Source of the DNA: Molossus alvarezi
Lineage: Eukaryota; Chordata; Mammalia; Chiroptera; Molossidae
Length of the DNA stretch: 64,000 nucleotides
Direction: 5' to 3'
Assembly (NCBI GenBank): GCA_037176705.1
Contig: JBAWUJ010000135.1
Span: forward strand, 1 to 64,000
Made by a program: the position numbers and the translations under genes. Below, in pieces: positions 11,006 through 21,783 of the stretch. Numbering within the stretch: the stretch's first letter is position 1; each line of letters starts with the position of its first letter. The notes below the pieces were generated by a model. That model saw only the letters and a program-made list of their open reading frames with translations, made no database searches and was not told the DNA's origin.

Positions 11006-11168
11006 TCAACATGAAAGGGACACATCAAGTGGCTGCCACCCGCACGACCAACCAGGGCCGGGGACAAACTGCAACCGAGGTACGCACCCTTAGTGGGAAC
11101 CGAACCCTGATCTCTCTGGATCACAGGCCGATCGATGCTCTAACCACTGAGAAAAACTGGCCAGGGCT
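10879..11168 (-). mobile_element. Ves-type SINE with expanded (GA)n and target-site duplication
   Basis: Same family as the 10073 copy, inverted. A 15-bp perfect duplication AAAGATGCTGACTTT flanks it (10864-10878 and 11169-11183). The GA-rich body has grown into a (GA)n microsatellite at about 10940-11000. Confidence 0.96.
10940..11000. repeat. (GA)n microsatellite inside a SINE
   Basis: Nearly uninterrupted GA dinucleotides; expansion of the SINE's own GA-rich region. Confidence 0.95.
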
Positions 11169-11183
11169 AAAGATGCTGACTTT

Positions 11184-11624
11184 CAAAGATTTACTGAAGT
11201 GTCCACTCTGTGCTCAGACATGCCTCAAAGATTCTCTCGCGGAGTCCTTGAGACATCCCTGTAGAGTAGTCATCATTTGCAGAGGGGACCTCAGCTGCCA
11301 AGGTGTCAGAAAATTGCTCCCCTTAACTTATCATGTACTTTCACTGGCCTGTGCATAGGCCCCCTCTATCTGCATTTTCTTTCCTCTCCTACACCCCCAA
11401 CCCCCACTCTCATTCTCTCCCCAACACCAACACACATTCTGATGCACTTGCTATATGTCCTTGAATATGTATGTCTGTCCTTGTTAAATATGTAGTATTG
11501 GTTTGCCTGAGAACATGTTTCTAATTTCTGTCTTTTTTTCCCACATAGCACTATATTTTAAATATCTATCCCTATATCTGTCTGTACATCCAGTGTGTGG
11601 TTTTTCTTTGCAGCTTGGCATTTT
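11184..11624. other. No recognised feature
   Basis: Unique-looking, moderately AT-rich DNA between a SINE and a MIR remnant; no repeat or exon recognised. Confidence 0.4.
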
Positions 11625-11725
11625 ATAATATCCCCACCTAACAGGTGAGATAACCAAGGCTCAGAGAGCCTAGATGACCTTGCCCAAGGTCACACAGCCA
11701 GGAAGGAGCTAGCACTGGTCAGAGC
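11625..11725 (-). mobile_element. MIR SINE fragment
   Basis: Plus-strand reads CCCCACCTAACAGGTGAGAT, AACCAAGGCTCAGAGAGCCT, then GACCTTGCCCAAGGTCACAC and AGCCAGGAAG. This is the reverse complement of the MIR core and 3' region. Confidence 0.85.
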
Positions 11726-11929
11726 CTTCACAGCAGGCTTCTCTTCCTTCACAGGTTCAAAGAGAGATGCTCATTGCTTCCTCTCTGGGTCTTCTGACCT
11801 CCCTCTCCCTGTGGAGGAAGCTCCTCTGATGGGCCTCCCCTGGCCTCCAAAATACCCCAGTCACTTTAGCACTTGGTTTCTGAAAGGCCCCACCCCTTCT
11901 TTCCAACCTCTTCATGAATTTATTTTACA

Positions 11930-12400
11930 GTATGTGATTGAACCTATCTAATTAGGTAAATCATTTGATTTTTGGAAATCGGTAATACAATTGCATGTTT
12001 CAATATTCAGAAGATATAAAAGGGTACACAGGGAAGTCTTTCTCCCAACCTCAGCCACCATGTTCCCCATCCTGGAAACACTTACTGTTAACAGCATTTA
12101 TGAAACTTACCAGAGATATTTTATCCTTACACAAAAATATGTTTACATGATGTTCCCACCCTTCTTTTATTTTCATGCAAATGCTAGCAATGTCTTTATA
12201 AATTCTATGCATTACTTTTGTCACTTCAGACTGCATCTGTGGGATTGCTCCATATCAGCATTCTACTAGCTTTTTCTTTTTTAGGGCTGCATAGTATTTC
12301 ATTTTGTGAATGTACCATGGTGTATTCGGTTAAGTCTCCACGGATGGACATTGTCCAATTTTTTGCTAGATAAATTGCTATAATGCTCATGTAGACAAGC
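11930..12400 (-). mobile_element. Ancient L1M 3'UTR fragment (antisense)
   Basis: The plus strand follows the antisense of L1M 3'UTRs: ATTCAGAAGATATAAAAGGG, CCAGAGATATTTTATCCTTA, GGGCTGCATAGTATTTCATT, GTACCATGGTGTATTCGG, GGATGGACATTGTCCAATTT. The order agrees with the family; highly diverged. Confidence 0.75.
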
Positions 12401-15319
12401 GGAGGGGATATTGTCACACACTGCTAAGACTCCGTTAGAATAGGGCACTCATTCCCCCAGCTGCCAGGGCATGGGCTGCTGACAGGTCATAGCTGTAAAC
12501 CTCTTCAGGCACTGCCCTCTGCTGGCCCTCACCCAGAGCTACAGACCTCCAGAAGGCATAAACATCCACTAACTGGTCCACAAATATCTCTTTACCCTAA
12601 TTTGGGACATCCCCACAGCCATCCTTGCTCAGCGCTCCTGTGGGGTCTGTGTGGTCATTCAACTCCTCCCTCTGCCCTCCCTGCCCTCCTCATTTCCCCA
12701 ACAGGTGCTGTTCCCAAGGACCTTCCCCAGTTAATGTCCTGGGTGCAGATCTCTGCCTCAGAGGCTGTTTCCAGGGAACACAATCAAAGACAGAACATCT
12801 ATTATAGGATAAATTTCTAGTTAGCGAATTGAAGAACCAATGTGTTTGTGATGTGGTTATGTTTCAACATGTTTCAAAGGGCAGACAAAGGAACTGGAGT
12901 GCAACCTGTCCCGAAGAGAACCCTTGCACCAGACCCAGGGGAGAGGTGCCTTTGTGCAGATGGTTACAGGATTTCCCAGTGTCCCTATGCAGCAGGCAGG
13001 ACAGATAGCCAGACACTGCAGCTGGGAGGTTGGGCTGGTAGGAAGCTGCTTGCCCAAGATGACACAGTGGGCACAGCAGAGGCAGGCCATCCTGGTTTAC
13101 ACCCAACATGGGGGCTGGACAAAGGGGAAGGGACTGCAGGAAAAATATGCATAAATGGAGGGTGCACTTGGAGAGTTCCACCCGCTTCAAACCCACATCT
13201 CTGTGGGGAGGGTCCTAGCAGTGGCCACGATGCCATCCCTGTTGGTACTCCTGGGACCTCTGGGGTTTCTTTCTCTCAGAGTTGAAGCAGAAAGTGGTTG
13301 GAGGAGCTTCTCAAAGACAAGACTCTGAGCTCAGAAATAAAGGGGGAGGAGGAAGGAGGAAAGAACACATTTCCCTTCTGTCCATGTGCACCTGTGCATG
13401 TCTGAGCCTTCTCCCCAGCTCCTCCTGTGCAGGGCTGCCCTTTCCACCCCTGTGCACATGGGAGGTCTGAATCATTGACTGACTTCCAACACCACCCAAC
13501 AAGTTCGTCTCAGAGACATGAGTCTGTGAAGGTCTCCTGATCCCTCCTGGTGTGTGATGGGGTGCAGGAACAGCCTGGGAGACTTTCCCAGGGCCGCCTG
13601 GGCAGCCTACTCCCAGAAGGTCAAGCTCTCAGGTCCAAGCTCACAGTTACTCAGAAAGGAGAGCATGTGGACCCACACCCTCTTGCTTCTCAAAACTGTC
13701 TCTCACCCCAAACCCAGCTGCTGACCCCTCTGTGACACAGCTGATCAGAACATCGTTATACCAGCATGTTGCCAAAGCACTTCCTAACCTTGGGCGGCTA
13801 CAGCTGGGCAGGGGAGGCAATGTTCCCAAGACCTCTTAATTAGGGCCCTGCCCCTCTTTGATGCCCACCGCCCCCGACAGCCTGGCCCAGCCCTTGCTAT
13901 CCTCTCCTGGCTTTCCCCCACCCCACAAGGCCACTGTAGGCTGTCATTCAGAGCAACATGAGGGCTATGTGCAACCTACCCCAAAGCTCCTCAGTGCTTG
14001 TTGCAGAGGCCGCAGGAAGCTATGGCTGGCCAAGTGCTCAGCTGCACAGCCAATGCTCTGCTCCTGGCAAGCGGGAGCAGGCGTTCCTGCACTGCCACAA
14101 GCTGTGCTTTCACCCTCATTTACACTTTGGGAAACAGGCTTAAAGCTGGTTAATTAGGAGAGCCAGGATATGGACTCGGGCCATCTGATCCCAGTGATTA
14201 TCACCATGTTACTGAAGGAGGACCCCAGTACTGCAGGCTCTGGACTCAGGGGATGACTCAGCACCATGAGGGGGAGAGTTCCCAGCACCATCGGGGGCTT
14301 GCCCAGGCTCCTAGCCAGTAAGAGGCAGGCCCCGGTTTTGATCTATAGGGCCTTCCCTCTCCTATAGACAGACTGCATATCGCTCCACACTAGTGGGCAC
14401 AGCTGTTTTCAGGCCCAGCTGTGTGTGTCTCAGGAAGGCCGAAGTTGGTCATTCCCACCTCGTGCCCCAGGGCCCAGCAGGTGTTGAGCACATAGCAGGT
14501 GCCCCACACATGCGATGGGAAGCCTGAATCCGTGCGTGTCTCCAGTGCAGTGGCCTCCTTGGATCTCAGGACCACATTCATACACAGCTCCACGTATTGA
14601 CAGAATTCCCATCTCAGCCTGCTAAGTGCCTGCCTAATTTTCCAGTCTATTGACAGACTTCATCTCACTTAACTGGCCCCTATTGTGTAGCAATTGGATG
14701 GTTTCTCATCTCCTCTTAAACTAGGGGGAGGTGCCAGGAACACCCAAGCTGTGGGGAGGCGCCTTCTGAAGGAGTCAGTCTCAGAAGAGCATTTCTGTGC
14801 CACTAAAAAGAGCAGCCAGCTGGCTGGAGGCTTGGGGACAGGCCCGGGCCATCCCAGGGCCCAGGAGGCATAACTCTGTCTCCAGTCATCCTGGAGTCAT
14901 GTCCTGAGTCCCTGCTCACCTTTGCTGACCCCTTCAAGGGAAAAGGGACAGAGCTCCCATGTGACCTACCCTGCCCCCCCATCCCATTCTGCTCTGACCC
15001 CCACTTTCATCTTCTCTGTATCTTACATATTCCAAACCTTCTGTGAAATAAAGTCTTGGAATTAATGATATCCAACCTGGTGCCCAGCATGGCCCGAGGT
15101 GCTGGAGATTCAGCGATGAACAAAAGAGACAATGTCCTTCCTCACAACTTTGGCACATATCTGGATGAGATAAAAGGTTTACACAGACTCAGGGCTTGGG
15201 CTGGCTTGTTTTAAAAGAAGCTGTGTGTAAAGAGAAAACCACAGGGAGGACAGGAAGAAGCAGATGTAATATTCCAGGCAGGAGACAATGATGGCCTCTA
15301 CCAGGGTACAGCAATGAAG

Positions 15320-15320
<1 letters not shown>
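12401..15320. other. No recognised gene; scattered possible MIR remnants
   Basis: No reading frame with recognisable domains. Short MIR-like snippets occur near 13040-13100 (GCTTGCCCAAGATGACACAG) and 14290-14340 (GCTTGCCCAGGCTCCTAGCC), too weak to annotate separately. Confidence 0.4.

Positions 15321-15362
<42 letters not shown>
15321..15362. repeat. (CA)n microsatellite
   Basis: About 20 CA/AC dinucleotides, ending ATATGA. Confidence 0.97.
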
Positions 15363-15364
<2 letters not shown>

Positions 15365-15439
15365 GATCCGTTTTAGATCTAGCATTGCCAGACCTAGAAG
15401 GAACTTCAGAATTCATTTCCCAGCCCATCTTATAGACTA

Positions 15440-15854
15440 CAGTAGTTCCCCGTTATCCACTGTTTCACTTTCAGTAATTTCAGTTCCTCATGGTCAACTG
15501 CAGTCTGAAAATATTAAATAGAAAATTCCAGAAATAAACAATGTATACGTTTTAAATTGTACGCTGTTCTGAGTAGTCTGATGAAGTCTCTCACCTTCCC
15601 ACTCTATCCCACCCAGAACATGAATCATCCCTTTGCCTAGTGTCCCCACACTGTGCATGTCCCCTGCCTGTAAGTAGCTGTCTCAGTTATCAGATTGACT
15701 GTCACAGTGTCACAGTGCTTGTGTTCAAGAACCCTCACAGTAGCCTAAAGCTACATCATAATGCCTGCGTCACTCACCTCCTTCCATCTCCTCGGGGACA
15801 CATTGTACATCTCACATCATCACAAGGAGGGTAAGTGTGGTACAGGGAGATATT

Positions 15855-15910
<56 letters not shown>

Positions 15911-16125
15911 CCACATTCACATTCCCTTTTATTACAGTACGTTGTTATAATTATTCTACTTTATTAGTAGTTATAACCTCTTGCTGTGCCTAATTTATAA
16001 ATTAAACCTTATCATATGTATGTATAAAAAATACATAGTATATATAGGAATTGATACAATCCATGGTTTCAGGCATCCACTGGGGGTCTTGGGAAGTATC
16101 CCCCAAAGATAAGGGGGGACTTCTG
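15440..16125 (+). mobile_element. Tigger-like (pogo/Tc1-mariner class) non-autonomous DNA transposon
   Basis: The left end CAGTAGTTCCCCGTTATCC and the right end, reverse-complemented as CAGAAGTCCCCCCTTATC, form terminal inverted repeats. TA dinucleotides flank both ends (15438-15439 and 16126-16127), the target duplication of this superfamily. Internal pieces (GAAAATTCCAGAAATAAACA, TTCAGGCATCCACTGGGGGT) match the Tigger family pattern. There is no transposase frame, so it is an internally deleted copy. A (GA)n tract sits inside at 15855-15910. Confidence 0.9.
15855..15910. repeat. (GA)n microsatellite within the Tigger-like element
   Basis: GA run with two short interruptions (AAAGACA). Confidence 0.95.
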
Positions 16126-16127
16126 TA

Positions 16128-17039
16128 CAAAACTGAGGCCCAGGGAGGGAAAGCGACCTACCTGGACCACATGCATAGTTGGCATTCCTGACCTGGAGCC
16201 CTGTGTCAGCACCTCCTTCCCAGGCTCTTGCCCCAACATCTCTGCCTCTTGGGTGTTTCATTGTGTGTCTCCTCCCCTCTTTGTCCCTCTCTGTTCCCAG
16301 CCTCTGTCTCTCTATCTCTGAGATGCCTCAACATTTATTTCTCCTCCTGTCAGGCCCAATCTTAAGCATTAATTAGTGATGAATTAGCAACGCAAATCTT
16401 AGCAGTGTCTCTTGTTGCCCATGGGTTTTTGGAAGGGACCTTGCAAATCTGATCTTAATACCTCTCGCCTCCTCTCCTAGGGCAATTACTTCTCACATCA
16501 TTTGTCTGCGGAGGCTGTGGCCACCCCCCACCCTCCCAGCTTGGCTGAGGACAACAAGTTTATCTTTGTCAATTAATTATTGAACAGTTTATTTTGCACT
16601 GGGAGGTGATAAGAGAAGGGAAAGCTGTGTGTTGTGAAATCATCACTGTAATTACACAGACGCCGCAGCAGTGCCCAGCATCACAAGGCACAGGTGCCTG
16701 TGGGGGCAGGGAGAGGAGAAAGGGCAGAGGCCCACGGGTGGGCAGGAGTCCTATTTGTGGCCTTTGGACAGCCCCTGGGTCTCTCTAGACTTTGATCAAC
16801 ACACACCCCCATATAGAGCTTTCAGAGTCCAAGTTCAAATGGGGAGGGGGATACAGGGGATTAAGCAGGGTTGGAACCATGGGTGAATGAGCCATGCTTC
16901 TTTATCTGGGGTGATCAGAATGTGGGATGGCCAAGCCCATCCTTATGAGCCTTCCCATCTGAGGTTAGAAGCCCCACAGCACACACATAATAAAGGATTT
17001 TTGAGACGAGCAAAAAGCCCATACTTTACCTTACTCTAG
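16128..17039. other. No recognised gene; TAATTA-rich patch
   Basis: Contains ATTAATTAGTGATGAATTAG near 16368-16387 and CAATTAATTATTGAACAG near 16570-16587, homeodomain-like TAAT motifs in otherwise unremarkable sequence. No exon or repeat recognised. Confidence 0.35.
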
Positions 17040-17745
17040 CAAAAATGGCCCACAAAACTCAGAACATCTATCCCACACACCCTGCCCATTACCCTCACCT
17101 CATCTCCCCTTTGCTCACTCCACTCCAGCCACACTGGGCTCCTTGCTGCTCTTTGCAAACACCAGGCACACCCCACTTCAGAGCCTTTGCATGTGCTATT
17201 CCTACTGCTCAGTCTCTTCCTTCAGAAATCTGCATGGCTCACTCTCATCTTCAGCTGGTCATTACCAAACATCACCTTTCAGTAGGTCCCTTCCTGAGCA
17301 CCTTAGTTAGAATCGCAACCCACCCCTACTAGAATTATTGAGGGGATCACTTTGGAAGTTATATAAATGCCTAGCCACTATTCTGTACACCTGAAACTAA
17401 TATAATATTGAATGTCAACTGTAATTGAAAAATAAAAAAATAATTTAAAAAATTGCAATCCACCCACTCCTTGCCCTGACACAAACATTCTGTATCTCTC
17501 TTCCTGCTTTATTTTTTCCAGATCATTTAATCATATTTGACATATGATGTGTGTTACTTATTTCTTTGCTTTATCTCTCTCCTTAAAGTATAAGCTTCAC
17601 ATGGACTAGGATTTGGGTGCTTCCTCCCCTCCCCCATCTTATCTGCAGCACTAGTACCCCAGTTCTAGATCAACACCAGCCCAAGCTAATCATTACTGAA
17701 TGAATAAATCAATGAATAAATCAATGAATGAATCAATGAGTAAGT
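17040..17745 (+). mobile_element. LINE-2 (L2) 3' end, interrupted by an L1 tail
   Basis: The order of CTCCAGCCACACTGGGCTCC, TTGCATGTGCTATTCC, CTGCATGGCTCACTCTC, ACATCACCTTTCAGTAGGTC, then after the insertion TATAAGCTTCACATGGACT and a terminal TGAATGAATAAATCAATGAA matches the L2 3' end. The terminal (TGAA)n-like repeat at about 17695-17745 is the L2 tail. Split at 17326-17450. Confidence 0.85.
17326..17450 (+). mobile_element. Short 5'-truncated L1 3' end inserted in L2
   Basis: Contains CTGTACACCTGAAACTAATA and TGTCAACTGTAATTGAAAAA followed by an A-rich tail, the 3' terminus of a carnivore/bat-type old L1. It is flanked by near-identical 15-bp sequences AATCGCAACCCACCC (17311-17325) and AATTGCAATCCACCC (17451-17465), an aged target-site duplication. 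Confidence 0.85.
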
Positions 17746-19776
17746 GAGTGTTTGTGTGGGATGGGGTCTGGATATACAAAGGGCAGGGGTGGGTTCCTTT
17801 TCCAGAACAGGCTGGCAAGGTCCACTGTAGCACCAGGAATTTAGGGAGATTCTTGATGGAGATGGGAACCCGGCCAGGGAGAAAAACTGTGGGCAAAGGT
17901 ATTTGAAAAGCAAGTGTTCCAGCTGATTTCATGTCTGTGCATGCCTGGAGGCTGGCATACTGCGCTGCCCCACCATCAGTCACACACAGATTGGTCCCTA
18001 CCTCCCTCTGAACTCTCCCCAGGGTGAGGACAGGAACAGGAGAAGCTTCAGACACTTTGATGAACTCCCTAGCAAGAGTCACCTCACCTGTGTCTCTCTC
18101 CCATGGCTGCGCCTGGTGGTAGTGCACTGGGGTCTGGGGTTAGGGGCATCTCCACAAGGTGTGGGGGGCTTGAAAGGTGAGGGAGTGTGGAGGAGCACAG
18201 TGAGACCAGGACTAGGCTCGGCACACCCAGAGGAGGCAGACGGGGCTCAGTGGAGAAGTAACAGGGTGGGTGGTGGGCGAGAAGAGCCAAGGGAGCTGGA
18301 GCTCAGCGGAGGGGCCCCGGAGCTGACAGGGCAGACCTGGAATGGAGGGGGCACCTCTTCCAGGACCCTCACACCCTGAAGATCCCCTCCTCTTCGAGGA
18401 GCCATGCTGCTCTCCCCCTGAAACAAAGGTGGTAATTTTTTAGAGCCAGTTTTCCCCCAAATCTCTGGAGATGCCAGAGCTGCTGTTTCCATGGGAACCT
18501 TTCCCCACCAACCTGGGAAGGAGGATCTGGGCAGTCCCCACCACACCCACACTGTCCCTGCTCCAGCCTGCAGGGGGCCCCAAGTTGAAAATTATTTCCA
18601 TTCCCCAGATTTTCCCAGCAGGGGCTTTGCTTCTTTGCTGAGGGGGAGGCAGCTGGTTTTGTCTCTGTCCTCAGGCATAAAGGGGAGGAGGAAAGACCCA
18701 GGGAAGAGAGAAATGGGCTACTGGGGTGCATGGTTTCTAGGGCAAGCTCTATCTGCAGGCATCACCCCCTCCTGGAGTGACGGGCTAGGGCACCAGTCCT
18801 CAGGGAAGGGCCCGCTGACAGCATCTTTCCTTCCCAGGAAATCCCAAAAGATCCCATTTCTCTCTGGCCCTGTACATCTCGGGGAGTTGCCTTCCCCAGG
18901 CCCCAGGCCCCAGGCCCCAGGCCCACCTGAATTCACCAGGGGTCACACTGCAAACTGTACAAAACATAAAAGCTCTGTCCAACTCAAGTCAGGAAGGAAG
19001 TTCTTGGAAGGCCACATCATAGATCCTTGAATTGATGAGACAGCTGGAGAAGCAGACTTGGAAAACCGGCCAGAAGCAAGATAGGCTGGTGGGGGAACAG
19101 TGAGAGTCACCCAGAGACAGCCAAGCCAGGGCAGGGACCATGAGTGGACTCCAGCATGTCTGAACACTGGCATGTTGTGACAATTTTAATGATCCCCACT
19201 TCTCTATGTTGCTCCCTCCAGGTCAAGATCCTGGGCAAAGGGATAGGGGAGTGTTTGATGGAACTGTTCAATGTCCTGATTGTGGTCACATGAATCTACG
19301 AGTGTTAAAATTCATAGACCTGTATACCAAAAAAAGTAAATCAATTTTACTCAGCCTGGTATCAGGCATGTCTGTCTGTGATTCTTTCCTCCTGGCTGGC
19401 ACACCCTTCCCTTCCCCTGGTGGCTCGGCAGTAACAATGGGAGCCTGGCCAGCAGGGGCATGGCAGTGCACCAGCCCTGAGCAGCCATGGGCAGTCAGCC
19501 TGGGTGCAGGAGAGAGAAGATACCAGCAAGTATGGAAGACTGTGGGTGGGGAGCCCTGTCCTAGAGACAGGGCCAGGACTTTCCCAGGACCTCCGGAAGA
19601 GGGGAGGCAATGCCGGTCATGTCCTAAGGTACCTGGGATGGGCCAATGCTTCCTGTCTCTTTCTTAGTTCTTTCCCAGCCTCCTGTCCAGGGAGACATGG
19701 AGGCTGGGGCTGGAGTGAGGGGGGGCATGCAGGAGTTTCTTGGTCTGTGAAGAGAGATATGAAGGGGTGGGGGCAT
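17746..19776. other. No recognised gene
   Basis: GC-moderate sequence with several chance frames of 60-180 codons on both strands, none with recognisable motifs. A short (CCCCAGG)n-like tandem occurs at 18895-18922. Possible intronic or intergenic DNA. Confidence 0.4.
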
Positions 19777-20231
19777 TAGCATTCTTGTTGCAACTGTAAC
19801 AAATTACCACAGCCTCAGAGGCTTAAGACAACATATATTTATTTTCTTACATTTCTGGAGGTCAAGAGTCTAAAGGGGTTAAAAATAAAGGTGTCAGCAG
19901 GGCTTCCTTCTTCTGGAGGCTCAGGGGAGACTCCATTCCTTACCTGCTGCAGCTTCCAGAGGCTGCCGGCATTCCTTGGCTTGTGGCCACATCCCTCTAG
20001 CCTCTGCTGCCACCACCACGTCCCTGCCTCTCTTATGTCTCTCTTTCTTCATAAGAACACTAGTGATGACACTTGGTCCACCTGGATAACCCAAGGTGAT
20101 CTCTTGACCTCAAGGTCCTTCCTTAATATAATCGCATTTGCAGAATTCCTTTTGCCAAATAGGTACCATTTACAGGTTCCAGATATTAGGACATGGGCAT
20201 CTTTGGGGGGGCCCTAATTCAGCCCACCACA
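19777..20231 (+). mobile_element. Ancient LTR-like repeat, probably MaLR/ERVL class
   Basis: Reads CTGTAACAAATTACCACAGC, ACATTTCTGGAGGTCAAGAG, AAGGTGTCAGCAGGGCTTCC, CATTCCTTGGCTTGTGGCC, CAAGGTCCTTCCTTAATATA, then GATATTAGGACATGGGCATC and a CCACA end. This is a very common dispersed mammalian LTR pattern. I am not certain of the exact family name. Confidence 0.7.
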
Positions 20232-20354
20232 GGGCTGCATGGAGGGTGTCCTTCTGTAGGCACTGGACTGTGAGGCCCTCAAAGAAGCCTGTCTTTTCGG
20301 GCCCTTGTCCCTGCCCTCTGGAATTTGGCAGGATCACGAGATTGCTTTGCTTCT

Positions 20355-20560
20355 GGAGCTGCGAGACTCATCCTGGCTCTGCTTCTTCCTAGTGGTGATC
20401 AGGACAAGTCACTTGGCCTCTCTGTGCCTCAGTTTTTATCTGTAAGATGGGGATAATAACAGTACGTAACCTCAAAAGTTTTGGTGAGGAATTGATGCAG
20501 TAATCCATAAAAAGTGCACAGGACCTTGCCTGGCATGTTAATAAGTGTCGTGGTCAGGAT
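20355..20560 (+). mobile_element. MIR SINE
   Basis: Contains CAAGTCACTTGGCCTCTCTG, TGCCTCAGTTTTTATCTGTA, AGATGGGGATAATAACAGTA and CCTTGCCTGGCATGTTAATA, the MIR 3' half in order. Confidence 0.9.
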
Positions 20561-20726
20561 GTACAGTGCCCAGCACCGGGGAGCAGTCAACTGCCATCAT
20601 TATGATTATGATTCCATTGTTGGGCTTCCAGTGGCCCAGCCCTGTGATAGCTAATAAAGGGGAAGAAACACTGCTGGTCCTCGAGGAATTCACATGCTAA
20701 TCAGGACCACAAAGGCTTGTAGAAAT

Positions 20727-21676
20727 GCTCCTATATTGGGTGCATATATGTTTATCAAGGTTATATCTTCCTGTTGGATAGATCCATTCAATATTACATA
20801 GTGACCTTCTTTGTCTCTAATTATGGCCTTCATTCGAAATCTATTTTATCAGATATAAGTATTGCTACCCCAGCTGTTTTTTTCTTTTTTGTTTGCTTGA
20901 AAGATTTTTTTCCATCTTTTCACTTTCAATCTATGTGAGTCTTTTGTTGTGAGGTGTGTCTCTTGCAAACAACATATAGATGAGTCATGCTTTCTTATCC
21001 AATCAGCTACTCTGTGTCTTTTTATGGGAGCATTCAGTCCATTTACATTTAAGGTGATTATTGATATGTACTTATTTATTGCCATTTTTGTTTACTGTGG
21101 TTCTATTTTCCTTCCCATTTCTCCTGGTAATTACAGCAGTCCTTTTAACATTTCTAGCAGTGTTGGTTTGGTGCTAATGTATTCCCTTAGCCTTTTTTTG
21201 TTTGAAAAGCTCTTTATTTGATCTTGTATTTTGAATGATAGCCTTGCTGGGTAGAATAGTCTTGGATTCAGATCCTTGTTTTTCATGACCTTGATTACTT
21301 CATGCCATTCCCTTCTAGCCTGTAGTGTTTCTTGTGAAAAGTCAGCTGAGAGTCTTATGGGGTTTCCTTTGTAGGTAACCTGTTGCTTATCTCTTGCTGC
21401 TTTTAGGATTCTGTCTTTGTCTTTAATTTTTGGCAGTTTGATTACTATGTGTCTTGGTGTGGGCCTGTTTGGGTTCTTCTTACTTGGGGCTCTCTGTGCT
21501 TCTTGAACTTGAATGCCTTCTTCCTTCACCAAATCATGGAAGTTTTCTGTCACTATTTCTTTGAATATATTTTCTAGCCGTTGCTTATTTTCTTCTTCTT
21601 CAGGGACTCCTATGATGCGAATATTATTCAGTTTTCAGTTGTCCCACAGTTCTCTTAAGCTGTCTTCCTGTTTTTT
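20727..21676 (-). mobile_element. LINE-1 fragment (ORF1 3' part and ORF2 start), L1 part of a U6/L1 chimera
   Basis: Homologous to 1528-2480 of the element at the window start, in the same orientation. ORF1 is open on the minus strand at 21553-21131 (at least 141 codons, ending ...LEMLKGLL, without the second frameshift of the other copy). ORF2 starts at 21085 after the same 45-base spacer and runs 79 codons before a frameshift/stop at 20849. It lacks the L1 5' part, replaced by U6 sequence at 21677-21783, and also lacks the L1 3' end and poly-A: it stops abruptly at 20727 in the endonuclease region. Confidence 0.93.
21131..21553 (-). pseudogene. LINE-1 ORF1 C-terminal fragment
   Basis: Encodes the RRM/C-terminal domain of L1 ORF1p: PRHIVIKLPKIKDKDRILKA, then RLSADFSQETLQARREWHEV and a terminal LFYPARLSFKIQ stretch. 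The frame is intact here. Its stop aligns with position 1932 of the first L1. The N-terminal coiled coil is missing because the L1 is joined to U6 upstream. Confidence 0.9.
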
Positions 21677-21783
21677 AAAAATATGGAACGCTTCATGAAT
21701 TTGTGTGTCAACTTTGTGCAGGGGCCATGCTAATCTTCTCTGTATCATTCCAATTTTAGTATATGTGCTGCCGATGCGAGCAC
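21677..21783 (-). pseudogene. U6 snRNA pseudogene fused to L1
   Basis: On the minus strand from 21783 the sequence starts GTGCTCGCATCGGCAGCACA and continues through the U6 hallmarks TATACTAAAATTGG, ATACAGAGAAGATTAGCATG (including the catalytic ACAGAGA box) and GGCCCCTGC, ending GAAGCGTTCCATATTTTT. It is full length (107 nt) with about seven substitutions relative to the vertebrate U6 I remember, several at former CpGs. It runs directly into L1 ORF1 on the same strand. No snRNA promoter elements (PSE/TATA) are evident upstream, so it is a retrocopy. Confidence 0.95.

Noticed and set aside
18491..19030. 179-codon frame as a protein-coding gene
   Set aside because: Overlapped by several frames on the other strand, low-complexity composition, no motif, no splice structure.
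21677..21783. Functional U6 snRNA gene
   Set aside because: Several substitutions, fusion to L1, and no visible PSE/TATA promoter upstream.
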